From the NCBI GenBank assembly GCA_032158295.1, contig CM063253.1, forward strand, positions 5,115,001 to 5,179,000: a stretch of 64,000 nt of DNA. Reading direction: 5' to 3'. Shown here piece after piece: positions 38,301-45,521 of the stretch. Position numbers and translations under genes: made by a program. Source of the stretch: Pycnopodia helianthoides (lineage: Eukaryota > Echinodermata > Asteroidea > Forcipulatida > Asteriidae). Below the pieces are notes generated by a model, which had not been told where the DNA came from, did not search any database, and worked only from the letters and a program-made list of their open reading frames with translations. Within the stretch, counting starts at the first letter, position 1; the number at the start of each line of letters is the position of its first letter.

Positions 38301-40046
38301 ATACGGAGTGGATTGGTCCTATTCATGGGGCTATACAAATCCATGTATTTGACATGTGACATCGCTGGATGCTTTAGCATGTTATTGTTGAGAGAGTTTG
38401 CACTGGAAGGGTATTAAATACAATGACATTTTACACTGTTTTAACTTGAAGTTAGAGACATGCAGTTTTCAGCATGTAAACACAATACACATTGTCCTTA
38501 ATTTTGGTTGTATTAACCAAAATCAGCTGTTGCAATTTTAAAGGTTTCCAGTTACACTTTTCTCAAATATGACTTTATTTCAGAGGTAATATTTCACAGG
38601 ACTATGGTTTTAGTATGAACTTTATAATATTAAAGGAACATTACAGAATTGGTAAGAAACAAACTTGTAAAATATACTTTTTGATCACAGATTTACATAA
38701 AACTTACACGGTCTAATCATAATGATAGTAGAAAACATCCCTTGAAATATTTCTGTCTGAATTGCCATATTTGATGAGAAATTAATAAACTAATTTTCCG
38801 ATTGCAGTTTATCGCTCAGTGAGCGTTTTATTCATTTGTTGAATCTATATGATTTCATGCAAATGTATAATCGGTTTTTCACTATTTTCTCGTGACCCAG
38901 ATCGCCGATCGATCTCAAACTTCTACAGGTTTGTTAGTTAAATGTATATGGTGGATTACATAAAGTGCTTACACTGCCAGCAACTGTTTTGTTAGCAAAA
39001 CCCAATTCTGTAATGTTCCTTTAAGTAAGCTTTCAGACTCAAATTAAACAATTCTGTTTTTATCCTTGCCACTCCCATATAATACTTTTAATCTTGCTTT
39101 CTCATTTACTCAAACAATGTTTTAAAAAACGAAAAGAATATGTACCCTTGATGTGCAGATGACCTCTCTGAGGTTAATGTTCATCCAATTGTCACAAGCT
39201 ACAAGATGTCCGTTGTATGTTTCCCCATTCTTCAACTCCACCAACTGAAACGTAAATAGATAGAGTAACTCTATAATTAATGCCATTAACTGTTACGTGT
39301 TTTTAAATTTAAGATGTGGCACTGCACTGAAATTAATTACTTGAAAAATTGCTGTCCTAAAATTATCAAATAACTTTTCATTTCAAATATCAAGTAAGTA
39401 ATAAACCACAAGGGAAACTTCCTGGGGAAATTTTAAACAATTTTAAACAAATTTTTCCCATTGCGCATGAACGGTAACCGACTGATTGGAGTATTGCACA
39501 ACTTACACACAGACACACACACAGCAAAAATGGTGTTTATTTTCATCTCACCACTGCAAGGTGATTTGCCTTGGCCTTGCGATTTTGGAACAACTTTTTA
39601 CACCTTTAGAATTGTTAAATTCTGCCTTTTTCTGGCTGTACATCCTTCTTGATAGGTAAGACTTTATTCAGTTTTATTGCATCCAAATTTTTGGAGATGG
39701 AGTGGTGGCATGCTGTGGAAAATTTGCCGAATTTTAGTCCTTTTGAAATTCTCACTGATTGATTCAAAAGCATCTATCTTGGACATGTCCTCTGCATAGT
39801 GTTACATCTGTCGAAAATAGACGGAAATGAGATGCCTTCATGAATATCATTATCAATTTCCCCATTATCAAAAATGGAAACTTACCATCGGGTGGTTTTG
39901 CGCAGTTCTCAGCAAAGATAATGGCAACTAAACAAAATAAGAAACATGGAGATCAAACTTTAATACCAAATTAAGATTTCACTTTAAAATAAATTGTTAT
40001 GATAACACAAAAATCCGTAATTGATGACTTAAAAATAACTTACCAT
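3989..40046 (-). CDS. LSM4: LSM4, U6 snRNA-associated Sm-like protein (five spliced exons)
   Basis: The coding sequence joins 40046-40044, 39927-39886, 39244-39146, 37424-37250 and 4092-3989, giving 140 residues; vertebrate LSM4 is about 139. Every intron has GT/AG borders and the reading phase is kept at every junction. The N-terminus reads [15 protein letters not shown], followed by the Sm1 motif ([14 protein letters not shown], then DNWMNINL) at about residues 16-40. The Sm2 motif ([16 protein letters not shown]) lies at about 59-74. The C-terminus is a Gly/Arg-rich tail from about residue 85. LSM4 is a subunit of the nuclear LSm2-8 ring, which binds the U6 3' end, and of the cytoplasmic LSm1-7 ring, which acts in decapping; RG tails of this protein are known to promote P-body association. 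The last intron is about 33 kb. The identity is very secure. The exact 5' and 3' transcript ends are not known. Confidence 0.96.
4650..4870. mobile_element. TTAA-type MITE, second family, 5' truncated
   Basis: The right end reads accaaaggtatacgttgcct-TTAA. The core (cagattgtgtattccact, gcgtggacaaaacc) matches 20390-20460. The left end is missing. Confidence 0.65.
6252..6358. mobile_element. Degenerate 'gggccc' element
   Basis: It begins tgggcccactttaatggc and ends cagctccataaaataaggccc. The palindromic layout is the same as in the full copies, but diverged. Confidence 0.55.
6600..7018 (-). repeat. tRNA-derived SINE, near full length
   Basis: The 5' part, read on the minus strand, is a type II (Leu/Ser-like) tRNA head (ggtggctgagcggtcgagagc, B box gggttcgagtccc) at about 6945-7018. 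A conserved body follows (about 6735-6940). The tail has the 'acttatatagtgc' and gataataa motifs seen also at 10561-10630. Confidence 0.7.
7068..7318 (-). repeat. tRNA-derived SINE with A-rich tail
   Basis: The tRNA-like head lies at about 7244-7318 on the minus strand (gttggcgtagtggtatc, B box agttcgaatcctgg). The body contains gattgcgtgggttttcccc. The 3' end is an AAATAAAATGAAATG tail. A fragment of the same family lies at 47924-48030. Confidence 0.75.
7903..8057. mobile_element. 155-bp hairpin element
   Basis: The outer 17 bp are a perfect inverted repeat (aactcttttgggagaag). Similarity continues inward through ccagtgtggtctc on both arms. It is a non-coding foldback-type MITE; target duplication was not resolved. 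Confidence 0.75.
8306..8558. mobile_element. 'gggccc' family element, diverged ends
   Basis: It begins aatttcatagagctgctta and ends gcagctctatgaaagtggtccc. Motifs such as tgcttacc and tgcttagcac inside match the full copies. Confidence 0.6.
9486..9555 (-). repeat. Ser-type tRNA-like head with duplicated anticodon arm
   Basis: The minus strand starts ttatggccgagtggtctcgtg, a type II tRNA D arm. It is followed by ccggactcacgttccggtgg and then a second copy of gactcacgttccggtgg. The B-box half is poor. It is probably a SINE remnant. Confidence 0.55.
10286..10357 (-). tRNA. tRNA-like sequence (Asn-type anticodon GTT, probably SINE-derived)
   Basis: This copy is identical to the one at 10464-10535 on the other strand. 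It folds as a cloverleaf with a 7-bp acceptor stem (one G-U pair), a good A box (TAGCTCAGTTGG) and a good B box (GGTTCAAATCC). However, position 33 is C instead of the universal U, the last anticodon-stem pair is C-A, and the T stem has a mismatch. It is therefore more likely a tRNA-derived SINE head or pseudogene than a working tRNA gene. Confidence 0.5.
10464..10535 (+). tRNA. tRNA-like sequence (Asn-type anticodon GTT, probably SINE-derived)
   Basis: This is the mirror copy of 10286-10357. The stems read GGCTAGA/TCTAGTC, GCTC/GAGC and CCGGC/ACCGG, with the anticodon loop ACGTTAA. The internal promoter boxes look intact, so RNA polymerase III could still transcribe it. The missing U33 argues against decoding. 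Confidence 0.5.
11287..11410. mobile_element. 'gggccc' family element, short variant
   Basis: The ends are gggcccaatttcatggctc and gggaccatgaaataggggccc. The core contains ttcttcgctgatggcttc and gcgcttcac. A similar variant starts at 20036. Confidence 0.65.
12425..12580. repeat. Degenerate ~60-bp tandem repeat
   Basis: Three imperfect copies of a unit share ggtgt..gcaataagagcacaaacacc, with T-rich linkers between them. Confidence 0.5.
14251..14428. mobile_element. 'gttctagccaggattt' repeat element
   Basis: The element runs from aaggttctagccaggattt to ctctggctaacactatg, with gtccaaattt repeated inside. Other copies lie at 21281-21434 (opposite orientation) and 48661-48840. Confidence 0.7.
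14508..14810. mobile_element. 'gggccc' family element, partial
   Basis: It starts tggcccaacttcccagagctg and contains gtagctaagcacaacac and gtatcctgctta, as in the complete copies. The right end is not clear. Confidence 0.5.
15606..15655 (+). repeat. tRNA-like remnant
   Basis: ggtggctgagtctaccgaatc followed by a good B box (gggttcaaatccc). The anticodon arm is collapsed, so it is probably a SINE fragment. Confidence 0.45.
15870..16045 (-). repeat. tRNA-derived SINE fragment
   Basis: The minus strand has a B box (gggttcgaatcccgg), a type II tRNA-like head and a body (aagcgtcttgcccaagaacac) related to the element at 6600-7018. Confidence 0.6.
17610..17672. repeat. 21-bp tandem repeat, three copies
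   Basis: The unit is gataagcacaaattgcgggc, repeated at 17612, 17633 and 17654 with one change in the last copy. Confidence 0.85.
18587..18846. repeat. GGTTGGTGG-rich simple repeat
   Basis: About 260 bp are built from ggttggtggtgg and ggttgggggtgg units on the plus strand. All six frames stay open in stretches because of the composition, which creates false Pro/Thr/His- or Gly/Trp/Val-rich ORFs. The strand has many closely spaced G tracts. Confidence 0.95.
19256..19358. mobile_element. 'gggccc' family element, right half
   Basis: It ends gagcagctctatgaaattggg-ccc and contains ttttgctaagcagataattg. The left half is missing or diverged. Confidence 0.6.
19795..20010. repeat. Dispersed repeat, copy 1
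   Basis: It shares cctcac-ttgaccagaatga, ttagcaccttggaacaag and acccaaggacagaaactgg with 20841-21016, in the same orientation about 1 kb away. No coding potential or family is recognised. Confidence 0.7.
20036..20211. mobile_element. 'gggccc' family element, variant
   Basis: It starts ggtccaatgtcatggctctg and contains ggcgcttac twice and attcttcgcttac. It lies directly next to a TTAA-flanked element. Confidence 0.5.
20212..20590. mobile_element. TTAA-flanked MITE, second family
   Basis: It is bounded by TTAA on both sides, with ends agggaatgtatacatttggt and accaaaggtatgcgttccct forming an inverted repeat. Relatives are at about 4650-4870, 36757-37149 and 63549-63926. Confidence 0.75.
20841..21016. 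repeat. Dispersed repeat, copy 2
   Basis: This is a direct copy of 19795-20010, shorter by an internal deletion of about 45 bp. Confidence 0.7.
21281..21434. mobile_element. 'gttctagccaggattt' family element, inverse orientation
   Basis: It runs from agtgttagccagaggggtg to ccaaatcctggcta. The core has gtgtcttttgggcaccctg and atttggacaccc. Confidence 0.7.
22140..22500. repeat. Dispersed repeat with 'ctagtaaa' / 'cttgccc' motifs
   Basis: It contains gggctagtaaacacc and ends with ggcccggctacttt and aaaagcttaagcgcaaggcc. The last block recurs inverted at 26733-26810. Confidence 0.5.
24282..24478. mobile_element. Inverted-repeat element, 48-bp arms
   Basis: The arms 24282-24329 and 24431-24478 match closely (tggaatttggcacacagtca, gagaaagatatttggct), with 101 bp between them. 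It is non-coding. Confidence 0.8.
25113..25275. repeat. Dispersed repeat, also at 47724-47866 inverted
   Basis: It shares atcacatgtttacaaaagag, agcctggacttcct and tggagattg with the reverse complement of 47724-47866 in EXOSC3 intron 2. Confidence 0.7.
25460..25800. repeat. Clustered 'ttgttgcatttagc' motif
   Basis: The motif or a close variant occurs about five times in 340 bp at irregular spacing. Confidence 0.55.
26200..26410. repeat. Dispersed repeat, copy A
   Basis: It shares agttagcttgt, tagggatgcttttcaa, cactgaaccagccgg and tatttggccagcaggccact with 28020-28212 in the same orientation. Confidence 0.65.
26493..26686. mobile_element. MITE-like element with 'agagctgccaac' ends
   Basis: The 12-bp inverted ends are agagctgccaac and gttggcagctct. 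Inside, atcagggaga occurs several times. It is 194 bp with no coding potential. Confidence 0.7.
28020..28212. repeat. Dispersed repeat, copy B
   Basis: This is a direct relative of 26200-26410. Confidence 0.65.
29288..29325. repeat. (GA)n microsatellite
   Basis: About 19 uninterrupted GA dinucleotides. Confidence 0.98.
29706..30180. repeat. ~158-bp tandem repeat, three copies
   Basis: The units start near 29710, 29875 and 30035 and share ggtagaaatggatgg, ctagtcatttttgttt, gtcaagatttgcag and ggaagcattaatgcag. The third copy carries many single-base deletions. Confidence 0.9.
30434..30790. mobile_element. TTAA-type MITE, second family, diverged
   Basis: It starts after TTAA with aggtattggtaac and contains cccttcgaagtaatgtgat and an internal hairpin (gaaacgattcatgcatgaaat). 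A close relative is at 45660-46075. Confidence 0.55.
32446..32770. mobile_element. Two adjacent copies of the 'caggcctgga' element
   Basis: Both copies carry the shared aaacagaggctac..gcctc..gttgccct core. The first runs to about 32624. The second starts there and is truncated near 32770. The head-to-tail order suggests a local duplication. Confidence 0.65.
32876..33268 (+). mobile_element. ~390-bp TTAA element, copy 1
   Basis: It is flanked by TTAA, with ends aggcacattacagaattggt and ttgtaatgttcct. The core matches three other copies (gagaaatgaataaactaatt, cgctcagtgagcgttttatt, ttctcgtgacccagatggcc). It is non-coding and consistent with a piggyBac-type non-autonomous element. Confidence 0.85.
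33451..33619. mobile_element. Short element with 'caggcctgga' inverted ends
   Basis: This 169-bp copy begins caggcctggaatt and ends aattccaggcctg. Its core matches the copy at 420-578. Confidence 0.75.
34085..34288. mobile_element. 'gggccc' family element
   Basis: It starts ggggccccaagttcatgctg and contains ccggccaaaatactatg, gtgactggtag and atcagctacatgaaattg. The ends are diverged. Confidence 0.5.
35638..35829. mobile_element. 'gggccc' family element
   Basis: It contains gcttaagcaggaacagag and ggcattttggctggtaatc and ends ctaagcagaatgggccc. Confidence 0.5.
36757..37149. mobile_element. TTAA-type MITE, second family
   Basis: The body (gtatcctcacttggtgtata, gaggaaggtttcatgcctga) matches 63580-63780. 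The right end accaaaggtataccctgcct is followed by TTAA. It ends about 100 bp from LSM4 exon 4. Confidence 0.7.
37250..37424 (-). CDS. LSM4: LSM4 exon 4 (Sm2 motif and first RG repeats)
   Basis: This 175-bp exon starts in phase 0 and ends one base into a Gly codon. It encodes [15 protein letters not shown], the Sm2 strand ([19 protein letters not shown]) and the start of the RG tail ([17 protein letters not shown]). The donor is 'gtaggt'. If the donor were not used, translation would run on for about 34 intron codons to a stop at 37146. Confidence 0.97.
38002..38342. mobile_element. 323-bp near-perfect hairpin element with 9-bp target duplication
   Basis: The direct repeats tacaaatcc lie at 38002-38010 and 38334-38342. 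Between them, the arms 38011-38162 and 38182-38333 are 152 bp each and about 90% complementary, with a 19-bp loop. The ends read tagccccatgaatag. A 9-bp duplication with long inverted repeats is typical of Mutator-like elements. It is non-coding and lies in LSM4 intron 3. Confidence 0.92.
38630..39024 (+). mobile_element. ~390-bp TTAA element, copy 2 (LSM4 intron 3)
   Basis: TTAA lies on both sides, with ends aggaacattacagaattggt and attctgtaatgttcct. It is nearly identical to copy 1 and sits about 120 bp from LSM4 exon 3. Confidence 0.88.
39146..39244 (-). CDS. LSM4: LSM4 exon 3 (Sm1 motif)
   Basis: This 99-bp, phase-0 exon encodes 33 residues running from [14 protein letters not shown] through [16 protein letters not shown]. 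It carries the conserved Sm1 Asp-x-x-Met-Asn signature that forms the RNA-binding loop. The acceptor ends 'ttcag' and the donor is 'gtaca'. Confidence 0.97.
39886..39927 (-). CDS. LSM4: LSM4 exon 2
   Basis: This 42-bp, phase-0 exon encodes [14 protein letters not shown], the N-terminal helix of the LSm4 Sm fold. The acceptor is 'tttag' and the donor is 'gtaag', both read on the minus strand. Confidence 0.95.
40044..40046 (-). CDS. LSM4: LSM4 exon 1 coding part (start codon only)
   Basis: The ATG sits directly on a consensus donor (gtaagt on the minus strand), so exon 1 contributes only the initiator Met and the rest of the exon is 5' UTR. The next exon starts with the Leu codon expected at residue 2 of LSM4. 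The upstream 5' UTR boundary cannot be fixed from sequence alone. Confidence 0.85.
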
Positions 40047-40260
40047 TGTCAACTTCAACGTTTAGCAGACGAAGTGGTTTCGATGAAACAGTGTAAACTG
40101 CTGGTATCCTGCGACAACTCGCTTCTTTGTTTACTAGTTGGTCGGTAACCAGTTCAGTCACTTTTTCAGTCGTTCTCTTGAGGGCGCTATACAAAAATCA
40201 GTCGCCAACACGTGCGTCGTGTGCACGCTATAATTTTGAAGTTTTTTGTCGCGAGTGTAT
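40047..40260 (-). promoter_or_regulatory. LSM4 5' UTR and promoter-proximal region
   Basis: The region immediately upstream of the LSM4 start codon is richer in CpG than its surroundings and free of the repeats seen elsewhere. No TATA box is evident. It is called by position only, so the transcription start cannot be placed. Confidence 0.4.
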
Positions 40261-42190
40261 TATTACTGGTCATTAATTATGCTTCCCCTATCAATTATAA
40301 GTACATCTGAGGCCTATAGGCCTATGTCTGGCACGTTTAATTCTTGAAAATGGGGTCTATTGGAGATTAAATGTTGGTTAAATTTGCATTGGAATAAAGA
40401 ATATTATTTATGGTTTACTTTACACTGATGTGTATTAAGCACTGAACGTTCCCACCTGTGGAATAGGCATATTACTTGGGTGGGATTCAAACCAACAACC
40501 CCGGTGGCTAGAGGTAGTTTCAATCCCTCCCTGCCCTCTTCCCCAAATGAATGTGTTACGCCGCTGGTCAAGTGGACACTTTGAAGTTTAGTGGATGTTG
40601 CCTGACCTCATTATAAAGAATCTCTTCATACAGTACTGTTGTTGAGGTCAACCGAAGTCTTGGCTACCGATGGTTACTCTTTATTGTTTACCACCTGCCC
40701 TGGGGCCGAATAGTTACTCCGGTTATCATGAAGAAGCCCAATGGTTGGCATTTCGGTCATAATTTTCAAATGTCAAGTGTTCGCCGTTACTTCATCACTA
40801 GGAACAAAGTCCAAATCCGTGAACACATGTGTGTACACTGTACGTTACAGAAAGCATCTATTAAGTAGGACCCTAGTCTCTTTACCGACCCTCCTTCCCC
40901 CTCCCCCCATCTGATTTGCGGTGACCCCTCCAGCTCTAGTACCCAAGCTAGACTGACACACCCTAGTGAACAGCCACTTCACTCCACATGTGGAATCCAC
41001 CCCAAGTTCCACACCACCAGTTCTCCGTCTTCACAGCTCAGCGCATCCTGTATCTCTGGCGCATCGCACTCCCTTACAAGCCACAGGTCCAGTTGGAATC
41101 TAGCAGTCTCCTGACGACAGACAGAGTAGGCCTACACTGCCCGAATCATTGAATCAATTGGTTCTTTTTAGAACTATCAATCACTCAAAAGAGATCTTAC
41201 TACGTGGTTATTATTTTTCCACCATGAAAACCCTCAAATCTTTATATTAAAACTGCTTTGGCAAATAGGGTAAACTCGGAGTGGGAGGACTTGGTCACAA
41301 TGTATAAAACAGACACAGAAAACAGAATTTCTTTACTTTAAATTTTAGCTTTATTGACAATTGATTAATAATAAATCGTGGAAAAAAAAAAATAGTGGAA
41401 AAAAAAAACAAATTCCAAAACAAATTAATTCCTTTAGACATGAATGAATATTGCGCTAATTTTTTAAAAACTTTTTGGTAAGAGTAGTTATCAATGTACA
41501 ATGTAAATACCATAAACATGCACCAAATTTCTACAAATTTTATTTAATAACTGAGTGAAAACAGCTTCATTAGTTTATTATTTTGCGCGTGATAACCAAA
41601 TGCCAATTTGATTGTGACAATCAAAATAAACAACAGTGTTTTTGTATTTTTAGGTGTGCAGGAGGGGGGAGGGGGTTCTTCTAATTCTATTCCTTGGCTT
41701 TGACAGTTTTCCAGGCAGGAATATTTTTCCAGAGAATTGGTGCTAGTACTACTGTAGTAGGATATTTTCATTATCTGTAGCTTTTTAGATTAATACCGAT
41801 CAACCTTTAAAATGTGTTTCAAAAAGGTAACTACCAATCCTGTCAACTCTTAAAATCCTTTACAAAACTTGGAAATTATTACCATTGTTTTAATATTTTT
41901 ATGGTTATATGAGCTGTATGCCGAAAGGTTTCAATCCACCATTTATAAATACCCAGCAGGACAGTTTATCCATTTTGATTGGTCGAGAGGAGATCACACG
42001 GCTAGAAGTGTTTAAACATACCTGTGCCGCACACGATTACGCATGCGCTACTTTACGTGAAACGCAATCAATCCATGGCATGCATATCCTTCGCAAAACA
42101 GGGCCCGAGGCATAACAGAAATTGAAAATTAACAGAAAAGTTGTACAGATTTTCCAACAATATTATGCTTTTTAACAAAAGGGCATTTAT
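40261..42190. other. Spacer upstream of LSM4
   Basis: No gene is recognised. A short tRNA-like 3' half (ggattcaaacc, minus strand) lies at about 40475-40520. The rest is AT-rich sequence with poly-A/T runs around 41380-41410. Confidence 0.5.
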
Positions 42191-42191
42191 G

Positions 42192-42339
42192 AATGGGAAT
42201 ATGAGAGAGGTGACTCGGTCTTAACCGACCGTTCAAAACCTTGCAGGGCCAGGGCCGTGCGATAAAGGACCCCGCCGGCCACGACCCTGATGGTTTTAAA
42301 CGGCCAGTTAAGACCGAGTCACTACTCTTTTATTCCCTT
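42192..42339. mobile_element. Palindromic element, 'gtgactcggtcttaac' arms
   Basis: The 16-bp perfect core arms (gtgactcggtcttaac and gttaagaccgagtcac) extend imperfectly outward through gggaatatgagag. The centre is GC-rich (gggccagggccgtgcg). Confidence 0.75.
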
Positions 42340-42486
42340 ATTAAAAAATGTAAAGTAAATAAAGGCAGAATAAAAAATATGTTTAAACCAACTTCTCCTC
42401 TGACTTTAAAAAGCCAACCTTTCCCAAAATACCCCAAAATATTTTTGAGGGTTCTCCCCCCCCCCCTAAATACACTTTAACATCAC

Positions 42487-43727
42487 ATTTATTCACAACC
42501 GAACAAGTCCTGCTGTTTAGTGTTCTTCCAAACAACCCACTGAACCCTTGCCAGAGTCTAGTAATCTAAGCACTGGGCCAGTAACATCACAACCGAACAA
42601 GTCCTGCTGTCTAATGTTCTTCCAAACAACACACTGAACCCTTGCCAGAGTCTAGTAATCTAAGCACTGGGCCAGTAACATCACAATCAAACAAGTCCTG
42701 CTGTTTAGTGTTCTTCCAAACAACCCACTGGGCCACCGGCCAGAGTCTAGTAATCTAAGCACTGGGCCAGTAACATCACAATCAAACAAGTCCTGCTGTT
42801 TAGTGTTCTTCCAAACAACCCACTGGGCCACCGGCCAGAGTCTAGTAATCTAAGCACTGGGCCAGTAACATCACAACCAAACAATTCCTGCTGTTTAGTG
42901 TTCTTCCAAACAACCCACTGGACCCTTGCCAGAGTCTAGTAATCTAAGCACTGGGCCAGTAACATCACAACCGAACAATTCCTGCTGTTTAGTGTTCTTC
43001 CAAACAACCCACTGAACCCTTGCCAGAGTCTAGTAATCTAAGCACTGGGCCAGTAACATCACAATCAAACAAGTCCTGCTGTTTAGTGTTCTTCCAAACA
43101 ACCCACTGGGCCACCGGCCAGAGTCTAGTAATCTAAGCACTGGGCCAGTAACATCACAATCAAACAAGTCCTGCTGTTTAGTGTTCTTCCAAACAACCCA
43201 CTGGGCCACCGGCCAGAGTCTAGTAATCTAAGCACTGGGCCAGTAACATCAGAATCGAACAAGTCCTGCTGTTTAGTGTTCTTCCAAACAACCCACTGGA
43301 CCCTTGCCAGAGTCTAGTAATCTAAGCACTGGGCCAGTAACATCACAATCAAACAAGTCCTGCTGTTTAGTGTTCTTCCAAACAACCCACTGGGCCACCG
43401 GCCAGAGTCTAGTAATCTAAGCACTGGGCCAGTAACATCACAATCAAACAAGTCCTGCTGTTTAGTGTTCTTCCAAACAACCCACTGGGCCACCGGCCAG
43501 AGTCTAGTAATCTAAGCACTGGGCCAGTAACATCAGAATCGAACAAGTCCTGCTGTTTGTGTTCTTCCAAACAACCCACTGGACCCTTGCCAGAGTCTAG
43601 AATCCTAAGCACTGGGCCAGTAACATCACAACCGAACAAGTCCTGCTGTCTTGTGTTCTTCCAAACAGCCCACTGGGCCCCTGGCCACTGTCTAGAAATT
43701 TTAGCACTGGGCCAGTAACATCACAAT
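42487..43727. repeat. 94-bp minisatellite, about 13 copies
   Basis: The unit includes cctgctgtttagtgttcttc, ccagagtctagtaatctaag and cactgggccagtaacatca. Copies alternate between two subtypes (ctgaacccttgccag and ctgggccaccggccag). The period is 94-95 bp, with no unique spacers. Confidence 0.96.
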
Positions 43728-44272
43728 GTGATTGAACTGTGCTTTTATTTGTACTTACCTGTGGATACAATTTTTCAGTCCTTAGTTCAACTTACCTTTT
43801 AACAAACTTAATGGAACATTGACGGCCAAACCTGAGTGTCGTTTTGTTTAGCATATTTTTCAAGATGAACAGTTAATATTATGAAACCAGGATGAAGATA
43901 CACCAAAACTGATCATGTACTTAAACGAAGATTGAAAGACAGCCACTGAAGTTGGTTTGTATTGTTGTAAAGCTAAAAGTGTTTATTGAAAAGGTTAAAG
44001 TCCCCATGGACAGAAGTGTAACATTAATTGCAAGTTATCAAATAAGGTGAAAGGTACACCACAGTTGAGCAAGAAAGAGATCTCAGAAAACATGATTTCA
44101 TGAGAAACTTCTTAAATTTCAAACAAAGAAACAATGTGCAATATTACTTGCTGAATTCTTATTTTGATATAGATGCCTGTGAAAAATCTGTACAGTTTAA
44201 GTGGATGAGAAAACAAAAGGATTCTGGTTTTACTTTGGACTTATTTCTGTATGTTTTAAATCTGGTTTTGAC

Positions 44273-44722
44273 AAGTGTTCTTTCAAACAATCCACTGGAC
44301 CCCGGCCAAGTCTAGTAATCTAAGCACTGGGCCAGTAACATCACAATCGAACAGTCCTGCGTCTAGTGTTCTTCCAACAACCCACTGGACCTTGCCAGAG
44401 TCTAGTAATCTAAGCATGGGCCAGTAACATCACAATCAAAAATCTGCTGTTTAGTGTTCTTCCAAACAACCACTGGACCCTTGCCAGAATCTAGTAATCT
44501 AAGCACTGGGCAGTAACATCACCCCGAACAAGTTCTGCTGTTTAGCATTCTTCCAAACAACCCACTGAACCCTTGCCAGAATCTAGTAATCTAAGCACTG
44601 GGCCAGTAACATCACAACCGAACAAGTTCTGCTGTTTAGCATTCTTCCAAACACCACTGAACCCTTGCAGAATTAGTAATCTAAGCACTGGGCCAGTACA
44701 TCACAACATAAAAACCGCGGTC
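44273..44722. repeat. 94-bp minisatellite, second block, about 5 copies
   Basis: It has the same unit as 42487-43727, separated from it by about 545 bp of unrelated sequence. The copies have many single-base deletions. Confidence 0.9.
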
Positions 44723-44881
44723 TAGTGTTCTCTACGTTATACTTATACTTACATGTCTCCTTGAGCTTCTTTTATGCAAACCTTCACCTTGAAGTTCAGC
44801 AAATATAAGAAAATACAGAGAAAAAAAAATTTGTCTTGAAACAGTGTTTATGGTCTGGTAATATTCTAATATACAAGACCT

Positions 44882-45303
44882 GGGCCCAATTTCATGGAGC
44901 TGCTTAAGCACAAAAAGTAGCTAAGCACAAAACATTTTTGCTCACCAGAAGGTTACCAGCCAAAATGTCATGACAAATGTACCATTTGTGACTGGTTTCC
45001 TGCTAATTTTTGCTTAATATAATATTTGCTGAGCAATAATATCTGCTTGTTAAGTACAAAAAGGAGCTAAGCACAATAACATATGCTAATATGCTTACAA
45101 GAAAAAGCTTATCAGTCGATTTTTAAAAGTATTTATCCATCTATGATTCTACCTTGAAACAGGGACATGCACATGTACGTTGCAACTGTTTGTACCATCT
45201 GTGTCAGGTATACTGCACATTTATGCTTAGCAGAAAAATTGTTATTTGTAATATTTTCTGCTCAGGCTTTAACAGTGTTTAAGCAGCTCTATGAAATCGG
45301 GCC
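44882..45303. mobile_element. 'gggccc' element abutting EXOSC3
   Basis: It begins gggcccaatttcatggagctg and ends agcagctctatgaaatcgggcc. At 422 bp it is longer than other copies and includes an internal near-duplication (gctaagcacaa, tgcttag). It ends 7 bp from the EXOSC3 TAG, so it makes up the start of that gene's 3' UTR. Confidence 0.85.
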
Positions 45304-45310
45304 AGGTAGC

Positions 45311-45521
45311 CTAGTTGAGAATGGTATCTTGTAACTTGTGGACCATGAGTCTGATTTCAGCCTCTGACATAAACTCTGCGTTTGTGATGGCGTTCATTGC
45401 AGCTATTGTGGCGGCGATTGTTTTGCATCGGATCCAGACCCGGCCGTTCATCCCGGCAACCATCTCAATCGGCATGATCTTCCCTAAGTGTTTCATCAAC
45501 GTAGACTGAGGAGATAAGATT
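45311..45521 (-). CDS. EXOSC3: EXOSC3 exon 4 (KH domain and stop)
   Basis: The acceptor is a strong 'ttccccttccccag'. The exon encodes [32 protein letters not shown] and a C-terminal helix ending TILN, then TAG. GMNG is the conserved GxNG of exosome cap KH domains. The TAG lies only 7 bp from the end of a MITE-like element. Confidence 0.97.

Noticed and set aside
42487..43727. Regularly repeated array that could be mistaken for CRISPR
   Set aside because: The whole 94-bp unit is repeated with no unique spacers, and the genome is eukaryotic with spliced genes. It is a minisatellite.
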